Notes: generated from the sequence alone by a model not told the origin. Numbered from the stretch's first letter, positions 1-6,361 are shown. The stretch is DNA of 7,523 bases from Acidobacteriota bacterium (GCA_021804195.1 JAJZKJ010000098.1:1-7523); one strand, 5' to 3'. Numbers and translations: made by a program.

Positions 1-1540
1 ACTGCATCTCACCATAGTGTCGCGGCGTCGGCTGATGCGCCGGATTCATCTGCTGCCAGGTCCAACGCGCCGTGTCCAATTCCCATGTGTCCTGATAATC
101 CGTATTTTGTCCGTCCCAGCCGCCGAACATCAGCAGCTTATGGCTGTTGCCATCCCAGGCGAAGAAAGCTCCCTCGCGAGGCGCCGGTCCGCGGGCATCA
201 TGCCGGGTCCAGTTCCGCCCATTCCAGCTCCATACGCCGCCATGGCTGCCGGTCCCACCCCAGAGCACCAGTTGCTTGCTTCCCGGATCGTAAGCCAGGC
301 TCGCCCAGGCACGCGCACTCGGCGTTGTCGCAGATGAAATTTGCTGGAAGCATCCGGAAGGCTGTGACATCAGGGTGGCCGCCATGGCCCCCAGTCCGTC
401 CGCGTTCAGGCCCCCAAAGATCATGGCCTGGTGAGTGGCATCATCGTAGGCAAGACTGGCGCCCACGAGACCTGGGGCTCCGCATGCCTGCGTCCAGCTA
501 TGGCCATCGTCATGTGACAGCCAGATGACGCCCGAACTGTTGGCTTCGCCCAGTAAAATGAGCTCTCGCGCCGCGGCATCGTACGCCATGGCGGTCTGGC
601 CAAATTCGTAAAGCGCTTGACTCTGCGGCGGATTGGGCTGATGCTCCTGAATCAATTGCCAGATCTGCGCCGGCGCGGCGGGCGGCGGAGGGGCTGGCTG
701 CACGTTGATGTTGATAACGGTGCTCTGCCCGCTGTTGGCATCGGTAAAGGTGTAAGTTTGCTGCCCCAACGTGCCCGGAATTATGGTCAGATTGGCCCTC
801 CCGTCGTCTGGATTCTGGTCCTGATATCCGCCGCCGCCGCTGGTTACACCCACATCGGAAGTAAAGGTGTATCCGGCCGGCAGCGGCGTGCCGTCCTGCA
901 TCGCCGCCTTGCTGTCGCTGACGCTGGTGATGTTGACCGTTCCCGTATAGCCGCGGTCCGTCTGGCCGCTGGGCGCTCTGGCTGTCAGAACGACAGGAAA
1001 TCCGACGCCCACCTGCGCGGGCTCGCCCGGCGCTTGCGCGAAAGCCTGAAGATCATCGTTGCTGCTCTCTCCCAGCGGCGCGGACTGGCCGCTCATTCCG
1101 TTGGGTCCGGTAACGGTGATAATGTCACCCAGTTTTGCCGAGAGGATCAGAATGGAAAAGACGTGGCTGCCGTCATCGCCGGCGGTGAATTGATATTGAT
1201 ATTCATTCACCGGGCCGGTATTCGATACCATGGCCGAATTGTCGGAGCTGGCAAATCGTGCCACCCCCGTAAAATTTGTCAGGGTTTGGCCCCAGCCGCT
1301 TTTCGCGGTCACTTTAATCTGATACGCCAGCCCGCGCGGATCGTTGACCGCGCTCGCCTGCACCTGAAAATAGGCGGGCAGTGCATGATAATTCCGCGCC
1401 TGGTTGCCGCGGTGCTGTATGATCTGCCGTTGTGCCGTCGCCCGGTAATGGGCGGTTTGGCTGGCCAGGCGCGGCGCCGCGATCAGGACCAGGGTCCAGG
1501 CTGCCAACCAGGAAATTGCCGTAACGGGATATTTGTGCAT
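1..1540 (-). CDS. Secreted Ig-like/kelch beta-propeller protein, 3' end outside window
   Basis: The reading frame stays open from the ATG at 1540 down to the left edge (513 codons, no stop), so only the N-terminal part is seen. Residues 1-27 form a signal peptide (hydrophobic core around WLAAWTLVLIAA, probable cut after LAS). Residues about 55-145 and 165-282 read as two Ig-like beta domains, with patterns such as FTAGDDGSHVFSI and GYTFTSDVGV. A proline-rich hinge (282-290) leads to kelch-type blades from about 313 onward. Repeated units of the form [AF]-x-[YW]-D-x2-[TSA]-x3-L-[VIL]-x-[FLW]-G-G occur, for example SLAYDPGSKQLVLWGG and LLMFGGWDGQ, followed by W-W strands. Kelch propellers generally bind ligands or carbohydrates, and some are oxidases; no catalytic residues can be named here. 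It lies 40 bases after the lipoprotein gene and has a GAGG site 8 bases before the ATG. The ligand is unknown. Confidence 0.85.
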   Translation of the reverse strand, partial: MHKYPVTAISWLAAWTLVLIAAPRLASQTAHYRATAQRQIIQHRGNQARNYHALPAYFQVQASAVNDPRGLAYQIKVTAKSGWGQTLTNFTGVARFASSDNSAMVSNTGPVNEYQYQFTAGDDGSHVFSILILSAKLGDIITVTGPNGMSGQSAPLGESSNDDLQAFAQAPGEPAQVGVGFPVVLTARAPSGQTDRGYTGTVNITSVSDSKAAMQDGTPLPAGYTFTSDVGVTSGGGGYQDQNPDDGRANLTIIPGTLGQQTYTFTDANSGQSTVININVQPAPPPPAAPAQIWQLIQEHQPNPPQSQALYEFGQTAMAYDAAARELILLGEANSSGVIWLSHDDGHSWTQACGAPGLVGASLAYDDATHQAMIFGGLNADGLGAMAATLMSQPSGCFQQISSATTPSARAWASLAYDPGSKQLVLWGGTGSHGGVWSWNGRNWTRHDARGPAPREGAFFAWDGNSHKLLMFGGWDGQNTDYQDTWELDTARWTWQQMNPAHQPTPRHYGEMQ

Positions 1541-1548
1541 GGTGAACA

Positions 1549-1552
1549 CCTC
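1549..1552 (-). promoter_or_regulatory. Ribosome binding site of the kelch-protein gene
   Basis: GAGG (within GAGAGGTG on the minus strand) lies 8 bases upstream of the ATG at 1540. It supports this start over the out-of-frame ATG at 1568. Confidence 0.6.
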
Positions 1553-1580
1553 TCAAGCGGGCGCGCATCGGCTGTTTTAG

Positions 1581-2375
1581 CTAAAAAATGGGCACAATGT
1601 GAAAACTGAACGCCCCCCGCTGCTTCATCTCTGCGATATAGGCGCTATTCAATCGGACGATTTCGGGCAAATGCGGCAGCACGGCCGCCTCGCTTGCCAG
1701 GCAGGCGGTATGCAAAATGGCGAAGTCCTTGGCGGAATAACGATAATGGGCCGACAATCCCGGCCTCTGGTGCGCCGGACAGAAAGGCGGGATTTTTGTG
1801 CCCGTTATACGCGCCAGTGGAATCCCGCGTTGCCATGTGCGCAGATTTTGCGCCTCTTCTCCGACCGCTGAACTCAAGGCAGCCCATTGGTCTTCGGGCA
1901 TGCCGAGTTTGCCGGATTCCCGCACGGAGAAAGCCGCGGCATGCACTTTGGCTTGCAACGCCCGGGTAGCCGCGGCGGCTTGCTGCTCGAATTGTTGAAA
2001 ACGCGCCATGTCGTGCGCTTTGAGCGCCGCCACTTCCTGCCGCGATAGGGCTTTTACTTTTGCGATTGCCGGCTTGGGAGATAGCTGCGCAGGAGCGGCC
2101 TGCGCATCCCGCACCGCCCTCGATACAACCTTCAAGTAAAAAGCAACGTCGGCTGCCGTTAGCCCCACCCGGCCTGAATTCAGTTGTTCGGTTGGCGTAT
2201 GGCCGGCCAGATCGGGTTGCGGGGGTCTCGCCCGGTTTGGCGCCGGCTGGCTTGCGGCAATATGCGCGGCTGTGGATGGAGCCACCTTCGTTCCATGGTT
2301 GGAGGAGCAGCCGGAGAAGACCAGGATGGGCAGGAATTCTGCGAGTCCGGCGAGAACGAATATTCGGAATTTCAT
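1581..2375 (-). CDS. Predicted helical lipoprotein, unknown family
   Basis: The product is 264 residues. The frame is open upstream to a TTG at 2471, but the ATG at 2375 is preferred. It is the first residue of a clear lipoprotein signal (MKFRIFVLAG, hydrophobic core, then VFSGC with the lipidated Cys at 23), and a GGAG site sits 7 bases upstream. After a Pro/Ala-rich spacer (about 30-60), residues 70-180 are Ala/Gln/Lys-rich and look alpha-helical (for example RQEVAALKAHDMARFQQFEQQ). A C-terminal part carries two Cys (199 and 225) and ends in an aromatic/hydrophobic strand. Phe rather than Leu at the -3 lipobox position is slightly unusual. It starts 4 bases after the stop of the Cys-cluster gene, so translational coupling is likely. 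I do not recognise the family; tethering to the outer or inner membrane is inferred from the lipobox alone. Confidence 0.8.
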   Translation of the reverse strand: MKFRIFVLAGLAEFLPILVFSGCSSNHGTKVAPSTAAHIAASQPAPNRARPPQPDLAGHTPTEQLNSGRVGLTAADVAFYLKVVSRAVRDAQAAPAQLSPKPAIAKVKALSRQEVAALKAHDMARFQQFEQQAAAATRALQAKVHAAAFSVRESGKLGMPEDQWAALSSAVGEEAQNLRTWQRGIPLARITGTKIPPFCPAHQRPGLSAHYRYSAKDFAILHTACLASEAAVLPHLPEIVRLNSAYIAEMKQRGAFSFHIVPIF

Positions 2376-2379
2376 GGTT

Positions 2380-3528
2380 TCACTCCAAATGACTCGCTCC
2401 GTTATCCCCTCCCGGGCGGGGATCCGGAGGCTCTTCTGCTTCTCTATCCGTGGTGGTTTGCAGCAACCCAAAATCAGCCAGCTTGATGACCAGATCGTCG
2501 CTCAGTCTGATGTTTTCCTGTTCGGCAATGGCCTCGATCGCCTCGCGAACCTTGCAATCCCGGAAATAATGCAGCACCGGTAAAATCGCGCTCGGAATCT
2601 CCACCGGATCAAGCGCGCTGTAACTGGAAATGCGCAAGGTTCCGTCGCGGATTTGCACCAGTTCACATGCCGCCGGCTCCAAACGCGGCGGCAGCCGGTG
2701 ATCGAGCAGGCGCTCGTAGGCCTGGCGGGCCAGCCGGGCCATGGCCTTCGCTTCTGGCCCACAGATCGCCAGCACCTGCTGCCATTCCAGCTCGGCGATC
2801 TGGCGGGCACAGGCCCGATACCACTCTTCTTCGCGGCCCAGCCAATGGCGCCACAAGCGTTTTTGTGCCCGCGGATCCGCGCGGCGTTCCAGTTGTTCCG
2901 GTTGCAGTCCCTCGGTTTCCCCGTCTTGGGTCGGTGTCAGATAGGGCCGCAGGGCCTCCAGTTCGAAACCTAGCTCCAGCGCGCACCAGAGCGCCAGGCT
3001 GTGCTCCACCCAGGCTAATAAGGGCTGCAAATAGTCGCGCCAGAAGCTCTGTCCCAACGCTCCGCGGCGGTGCTTGCAGAACCAGGTGGCGCAGGTTGAC
3101 TCCCGGTATTTCCAGATGCCGCAATGTCCGCCCTCTTCCAGGTAATGCGGACAGCGTAGCGCTTTGCTGCGCCCGAATGCCGGCCGGCTATGGCGATAGA
3201 GCAGCATATAATCCGCGGCCGGCGCCAGGCCCAATGGGGTCACGCCGGCGCCGGCCGCGATGCGGGCTTCCACCGTACGCCGACCGGCCTGCATGTCCGG
3301 ATCTTGCGCGTTCAGGATTTGGCCGGTTAAAAAATTGTGCAGCTCCGGAAGATAGGAACAGCATTTGATCGCCGGCTCAAAATAGAAGCCGGCCGGTGCG
3401 GCTTCGCCCGGCAGCGGCAGCATGACGCAATGCGCGCAGTTGGCCTGACTCTCCGCCGGAATCGGGCCGGACAAACAGGCCTTCAGCCAGCGGCCATACA
3501 AATCCGGCAGCATCGCCTCATCGGTCAT
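2380..3528 (-). CDS. YkgJ-like cysteine-cluster protein with PqqD/RRE-like C-terminal winged helix
   Basis: The product is 382 residues from the ATG at 3528, which has GAGG 5 bases upstream. A TTG at 3549, adding 7 residues, is an alternative with its own GGAG. No signal peptide or membrane segment is seen, so it is probably cytoplasmic. Cysteines cluster in the N-terminal half: C31-x2-C34, the pair C56-C57, then C126-x9-C136-x9-C146-x4-C151. The second half (CPHYLEEGGHCGIWKYREST followed by Cys) resembles the YkgJ/UPF0153 metal-cluster pattern, in which C-x8/9-C-S-I-Y-x2-R-P-x2-C is typical. The first half is stretched compared with that family. The middle (about 160-280) is helical and Trp/Arg/Glu-rich. 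Residues about 285-358, ending in LADFGLLQ, have the pattern of a small winged helix such as PqqD or RiPP recognition elements. Metal binding and peptide binding are inferences; the true substrate is unknown. Confidence 0.75.
   Translation of the reverse strand: MTDEAMLPDLYGRWLKACLSGPIPAESQANCAHCVMLPLPGEAAPAGFYFEPAIKCCSYLPELHNFLTGQILNAQDPDMQAGRRTVEARIAAGAGVTPLGLAPAADYMLLYRHSRPAFGRSKALRCPHYLEEGGHCGIWKYRESTCATWFCKHRRGALGQSFWRDYLQPLLAWVEHSLALWCALELGFELEALRPYLTPTQDGETEGLQPEQLERRADPRAQKRLWRHWLGREEEWYRACARQIAELEWQQVLAICGPEAKAMARLARQAYERLLDHRLPPRLEPAACELVQIRDGTLRISSYSALDPVEIPSAILPVLHYFRDCKVREAIEAIAEQENIRLSDDLVIKLADFGLLQTTTDREAEEPPDPRPGGDNGASHLE
2383..2386 (-). promoter_or_regulatory. Ribosome binding site of the lipoprotein gene, inside the preceding ORF
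   Basis: GGAG overlaps the last two sense codons of the Cys-cluster gene, immediately before its TGA, and sits 7 bases from the lipoprotein ATG. It fixes that start and suggests that the terminating ribosome re-initiates. Confidence 0.65.
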
Positions 3529-3533
3529 GCAGT

Positions 3534-3537
3534 CCTC
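3534..3537 (-). promoter_or_regulatory. Ribosome binding site choosing the ATG start of the Cys-cluster gene
   Basis: GAGG on the minus strand ends 5 bases before the ATG at 3528 and favours that codon over the upstream in-frame TTG at 3549. The TTG has its own weaker-placed GGAG 9 bases upstream, so the choice is not final. Confidence 0.5.
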
Positions 3538-3570
3538 ATCGGCATTCAAAAGCTTCTGCTCCGGCCGGTT

Positions 3571-3891
3571 TTAGATGTGCTTCGAGCCGGTTTTGTCATA
3601 GGTCTTGTCCATGGTTTTGAATTGATTCTTGTTATAGGCTTTGCTGAAAGCTTTTTGGTAAGCCTTCTGCTGGCTTTTCTGATACAGCTTTTGGATTGAG
3701 TTTTTAGCGGGGACGGCATTCTTTTTCGCCGGCCACTTGCTTTCCCATCGCGGCGCGAGTTTGTGGGGCCCGGCGCCGCCGCGCGGCTGCCGCAGCATCT
3801 GCGCATGATAGATTCCGGCTTTGGGTTTGACTGGAGCCTTTTTCTGCGGCTTCAATCCCAGAAATCCCAACAACATGAGCAGGGTGTCCAT
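3571..3891 (-). CDS. Small Lys-rich protein with C-terminal octad repeats
   Basis: The product is 106 residues from the ATG at 3891. Two ATGs lie six bases apart; the AGGAGA site is 7 bases from the second and only 1 base from the first (3897), so the second is chosen. Residues 1-13 (MDTLLMLLGFLGL) form a short hydrophobic or amphipathic stretch without the basic n-region or cleavage site of a standard signal peptide. Residues 14-62 are basic and rich in Pro, Gly, Ala and Trp. From residue 68 to 104 a lysine occurs at every fourth position (ten in a row), arranged as octads K-x-Y-x-K-x-x-x, for example KAYQKAFS and KAYNKNQF. The protein is strongly basic and has no cysteine. The next gene begins 42 bases after its stop (21 from the TTG alternative). 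I do not recognise the family. It could be a nucleic-acid or polyanion binder, a cross-linking substrate or a modified-peptide precursor; none is proven. Confidence 0.75.
   Translation of the reverse strand: MDTLLMLLGFLGLKPQKKAPVKPKAGIYHAQMLRQPRGGAGPHKLAPRWESKWPAKKNAVPAKNSIQKLYQKSQQKAYQKAFSKAYNKNQFKTMDKTYDKTGSKHI
3574..3690 (-). repeat. Degenerate 24-base / 8-residue repeats coding Lys at every fourth residue
   Basis: Five successive units (the last one partial) start at K68, K76, K84, K92 and K100 of the small Lys-rich protein. Each has a second Lys at unit position 5, and three of the five have Tyr at position 3 (the fourth has Met, the fifth Gly). Both Lys codons are used, the other codons differ and the DNA units are poorly conserved, so the regularity exists at protein level rather than as a recent DNA tandem repeat. 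Confidence 0.7.
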
Positions 3892-3898
3892 CGTCATT

Positions 3899-3904
3899 TC
3901 TCCT
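3899..3904 (-). promoter_or_regulatory. Ribosome binding site of the Lys-repeat gene
   Basis: AGGAGA on the minus strand is one of the strongest Shine-Dalgarno matches in the window. Its 7-base spacing to the ATG at 3891, against 1 base to the ATG at 3897, decides the start. Confidence 0.7.
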
Positions 3905-3945
3905 GAAGGCAGATTTTGATTGCGTGCTGGCTGGTGGCTTTCGGG

Positions 3946-4098
3946 CTATTTTGGGCGCAGGAATCCTCCGCCCGGGTGGTGGCGCCGCGCATGGCGCGTA
4001 GTCTCACCAGCGCTGGCAACCGGATGGCCATGTGAGCAGTTCGCCGCGCCGGCGAGCGTCAGGGCTGTGAATAGAAGAGAAAGCTTGTGCTGTGACAT
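3946..4098 (-). CDS. 50-residue ORF with duplicated signal peptide, small secreted peptide or gene remnant
   Basis: ATG at 4098, TAG at 3946-3948. The N-terminus (MSQHKLSLLFTALTLAGAAN and onward) is a convincing signal peptide. Residues 15-30 match residues 15-30 of the upstream 238-residue protein, without gaps, at all but two positions (A22S and A27V). After the shared part the product has only about 20 residues, rich in Arg, His and Gly, ending FLRPK. It begins 15 bases after the stop of the upstream gene. No clear Shine-Dalgarno sequence precedes it, so translation would rest on coupling. Two readings are possible: a real short exported peptide, or the left-over 5' end of a tandem copy of the upstream gene whose body was deleted. 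The intact start codon, frame and hydrophobic core keep the first option open. Confidence 0.5.
   Translation of the reverse strand: MSQHKLSLLFTALTLAGAANCSHGHPVASAGETTRHARRHHPGGGFLRPK
4009..4056 (-). repeat. Direct repeat copy 2 (signal-peptide coding segment)
   Basis: These 48 bases encode residues 15-30 of the short ORF and match 4741-4788 at 43 of 48 positions by my count. The first seven codons (LAGAANC) are identical in DNA, as is the HGHP block. Outside the segment the similarity fades quickly. Confidence 0.75.
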
Positions 4099-4113
4099 AC
4101 GTGTTATGAATCG

Positions 4114-4830
4114 CTACACGCCGGGATATTTGTGGATTTGCGCGCAATGCGGCGCCGCGGCCGGTGCTGTCTCTCCCGCCGGAACAAACAACCAATGTCC
4201 GGATAAATGCCGGGTGACGCCGGCTTGCTTATGCGTGACGCTCACGTCGCCGCAGAGCACGGAACCCACCGGTACGGGGGCTTGGTATTCGAGAAAATTT
4301 CCGAACTGGGCCGTGCCTGACTTGGGAAAGACGCATTTGCCCGATGCGGTAAATTTGCCTTTCCATCCAATAATGTTCCAGCTATAACTCGAGACGCCGA
4401 TATGCAGCCAGGCCGGAGTCGAGGCTGTGGCCCCGCTGCTGGACCGTTGCGTCGTTCCGCAAGCGGCTCCGGCATGGATCGTATGGTGTCTGTTCCCATG
4501 CGCCTGGCTGGCGCCCTTATACCAGAAGGTATAGCCGCGGCGTCCCTTGGCCATTTGATAATAAATAAAATGAGCGGTGCCGCTTTCATTCCAGATTTCG
4601 TGCTCCACTCCGGGTAAATCCTGGGTATAAGTAAATTGATACGTCCCGGCCCATTGCTGCGCGGGCGGGGAGGGTGGCGGCGCGGGCCCGTTCGGCGCTA
4701 TGCTCACCGGCGCCGGCGGCTGACCTGGCGCGCCGGATCGGGCGCTGGCGGCCGGATGGCCATGCGCGCAGTTCGCCGCGCCGGCGAGCGCCATGGCGAG
4801 AAGACAAACGATGGATGGACGGCGCTTCAT
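4114..4830 (-). CDS. Exported beta-rich protein with proline-rich linker, unknown family
   Basis: The product is 238 residues. The frame is open to an ATG at 4863, but the ATG at 4830 is chosen because it places a normal signal peptide at the very N-terminus (MKRRPSIVCLLAMALAGAAN) and starts 4 bases after the stop of the previous gene. A GGGAG lies 18 bases upstream, too far to be a good site, so coupling to the preceding gene is likely. Residues 30-58 are a Pro/Ala/Ser/Gly linker. Residues 60-215 look like a beta-sheet domain rich in Tyr, Trp, Gly, Ser and Thr (for example WAGTYQFTYTQ and SSYSWNIIGWKGKF), with Cys at 124, 166, 193 and 229 that could form disulfides after export. No family is recognised. 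The signal-peptide segment is repeated in the short ORF immediately downstream. Confidence 0.8.
   Translation of the reverse strand: MKRRPSIVCLLAMALAGAANCAHGHPAASARSGAPGQPPAPVSIAPNGPAPPPSPPAQQWAGTYQFTYTQDLPGVEHEIWNESGTAHFIYYQMAKGRRGYTFWYKGASQAHGNRHHTIHAGAACGTTQRSSSGATASTPAWLHIGVSSYSWNIIGWKGKFTASGKCVFPKSGTAQFGNFLEYQAPVPVGSVLCGDVSVTHKQAGVTRHLSGHWLFVPAGETAPAAAPHCAQIHKYPGV
4741..4788 (-). repeat. Direct repeat copy 1 (signal-peptide coding segment)
   Basis: Encodes residues 15-30 of the 238-residue exported protein. It is the partner of 4009-4056, and the two copies are 732 bases apart in the same orientation and reading frame. Confidence 0.75.
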
Positions 4831-4834
4831 CGGA

Positions 4835-6361
4835 TTATTGATAGGCAACTCCCGCTGGCCCATGAATATAGATTGTTAATACATAATCTGCATAGCCTAG
4901 CTGAAGGAACCCCGATGGCTCGTTCCAGCAATGAACATCAACATAGGGATGATTACTACCGATTTGATCAGATCCAATCGAGCAACCACTCCCGCCCGGC
5001 TCATTCTGCGTCGGATCGCCGGATTGGCCGCTGGCGGCGCTGAGAGAAGTAATGACCGGCGCCGGACAGGTGTTTCCCGGGTTTCCACCGCCGCCGGTTC
5101 CCGCGCCCCCAAAACCGATCGGCTTGATCGCTGGACGGGAGTTAAAATTTATGGCCGGGATTCGGATCGGTTTTTGCATGTACCGGACGTTACGCAGCGT
5201 CTGTTGATAGACAGCCAGATGTTGTTGCAAGATCTGGTGCAAGACTGGCGTTTGCGTCAGACCCATTAATTTTTGATAGAGGTTGGCTCGTCGTTTCAGT
5301 TGACGGCGCTGCCAGTCGGATTGGACTGCCAGTTCCCGTACTTGCGCCTGCGCGCGTAGCTGCGCTATGATCCGAGCCCGCAGTCTCTGCTGCGGCGGCG
5401 TCGGCTGGGGCTGCGGCTGCCGCACGGGATGATAAGGGTGATAGACCGGATGATAGGGAGGCTGATAACCGGGCGCATGGTTGGAGGCCGGCACGCCCGG
5501 CGTTTGCGGCCGGTAGGGCCCGCGAGCCGCGGCCGCCGGCAGCGGCTGGTATTGAAACGGCAGGACATTGCTGCTGCCGCAGGCGTCCTGGATATAAAAA
5601 TTGCCGGTGAGATTGCCGGCCGCCAGGAAGGGCACAATCGCTCCCAGCCAATGGCGGGAAGCGTTGATCAGTTGAGCAATCGAGTATTGGGCTGCCTGGA
5701 GCTGATGCGCGCGGTCCTGAAAGTTGTATTCAAAAAAGATCCGCGCCGGCAGCCGAGTCTCCGCCAGCAGCCGCAAAAATGCGCCCGGATGGCCGGAACC
5801 GGGTGTCACGCGCAGCAGCCGCGGGTTGGGGCATAGCACTCCGTGTTGCACGTTGACGGTCTGCCGGGCCGGCAGGACCCCCAGTTGCCGGCAGTTGACG
5901 CTGAATGCTGCCTTTGCCGATTGAAAGGGTTGCTGATGCTGCGAATTGCCGTTGATTTCCAATACGCCTTGCAGATAGACCGAACCCTGCATGCTTTGGG
6001 TAATCTGCCAGTCATAACTCGCCGGAGTCGGCGTGTTCACCGGCGCCATCAGGACGGTTGAATGCTGGCCGTCACTGCGATAAAAAGCAAAATTGATCTG
6101 CCAGCCGGGAATCGGCCCCGGGGTATTGTTCATCCCATTGCCGGGCTCGTTATAGTTCACGTTGCCCTGGAAGTGAAGCGTAACCGGGCACGCCCCGCTG
6201 TAATTGGCGGGTGAGACCCGCAGGGTGGCGATGCCGCCGTTTCCGTTTCTGGTTTGAGGAATATTGCCGCCTCCCATCTGCGCGCTTAACCGGAGACAAC
6301 TCAGCAACGCCAGCCCGATCAGTGAAAGTTGGCGGAATAGATTCGCGACGCTTCGGTTCAT
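4835..6361 (-). CDS. Large exported multidomain protein with IPT/TIG-like domains
   Basis: The product is 508 residues, with the ATG at 6361 supported by GGAGG 5 bases upstream. Residues 1-27 are a signal peptide; LLSC at 19-22 could alternatively act as a lipobox. Residues 45-157 form a Cys-bracketed (C58 and C157) beta domain with GACPVTLHFQG, FAFYRSDG and AAFSVNC, a pattern I associate with repeated extracellular domains in soil bacteria. Residues 177-272 look IPT/TIG-like (LLRVTPGSGHPG, then NVLPFQYQP). Residues 274-325 are a Pro/Gln/Tyr/His-rich linker with PYHPVYHPYHP. Residues 325-400 are basic, Gln/Arg-rich and probably helical. A Gly-rich hinge leads to a second IPT-like start (PAPVITSLSAASGQ) and a short tail with Cys 460 and 478. 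The role is probably surface display, adhesion or scaffold; the ligand is unknown. Its stop is 4 bases before the next start. Confidence 0.85.
   Translation of the reverse strand: MNRSVANLFRQLSLIGLALLSCLRLSAQMGGGNIPQTRNGNGGIATLRVSPANYSGACPVTLHFQGNVNYNEPGNGMNNTPGPIPGWQINFAFYRSDGQHSTVLMAPVNTPTPASYDWQITQSMQGSVYLQGVLEINGNSQHQQPFQSAKAAFSVNCRQLGVLPARQTVNVQHGVLCPNPRLLRVTPGSGHPGAFLRLLAETRLPARIFFEYNFQDRAHQLQAAQYSIAQLINASRHWLGAIVPFLAAGNLTGNFYIQDACGSSNVLPFQYQPLPAAAARGPYRPQTPGVPASNHAPGYQPPYHPVYHPYHPVRQPQPQPTPPQQRLRARIIAQLRAQAQVRELAVQSDWQRRQLKRRANLYQKLMGLTQTPVLHQILQQHLAVYQQTLRNVRYMQKPIRIPAINFNSRPAIKPIGFGGAGTGGGGNPGNTCPAPVITSLSAASGQSGDPTQNEPGGSGCSIGSDQIGSNHPYVDVHCWNEPSGFLQLGYADYVLTIYIHGPAGVAYQ

Noticed and set aside
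617..1609. Plus-strand ORF of 330 codons
   Set aside because: It lies antisense to the kelch-protein gene, whose minus-strand frame gives a signal peptide, Ig-like domains and kelch motifs. The plus-strand translation is Arg/Gly/Ala-rich with no domain pattern, typical of a high-GC shadow.
2376..2471. TTG-started extension of the lipoprotein
   Set aside because: It would overlap the previous gene by about 90 bases and place 32 residues before a perfect lipoprotein signal; the internal ATG has a well-spaced GGAG.
2667..3368. Plus-strand ORF of 233 codons
   Set aside because: Antisense to the Cys-cluster gene. Its composition is dominated by Arg, Pro, Ala and Gly, with no ribosome binding site or recognisable domain.
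3181..3480. Dense GCCGGC/CGGCCG palindromes
   Set aside because: They are common throughout the window and inside coding sequence. Ala-Gly-Pro-rich coding at high GC explains them without a special site.
4831..4863. Upstream ATG extension of the 238-residue exported protein
   Set aside because: It would bury the signal peptide behind 11 extra residues and overlap the previous gene. No ribosome binding site precedes it.
4636..5043. Plus-strand ORF of 135 codons across the junction of two minus-strand genes
   Set aside because: Composition is that of a shadow, it overlaps a supported signal peptide and C-terminal domain, and there is no family pattern.
5429..5560. CRISPR-like or tandem repeat impression from the Tyr-His-Pro linker
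   Set aside because: The units are short, irregular and in frame in a coding region; this is a low-complexity protein linker, not an array.
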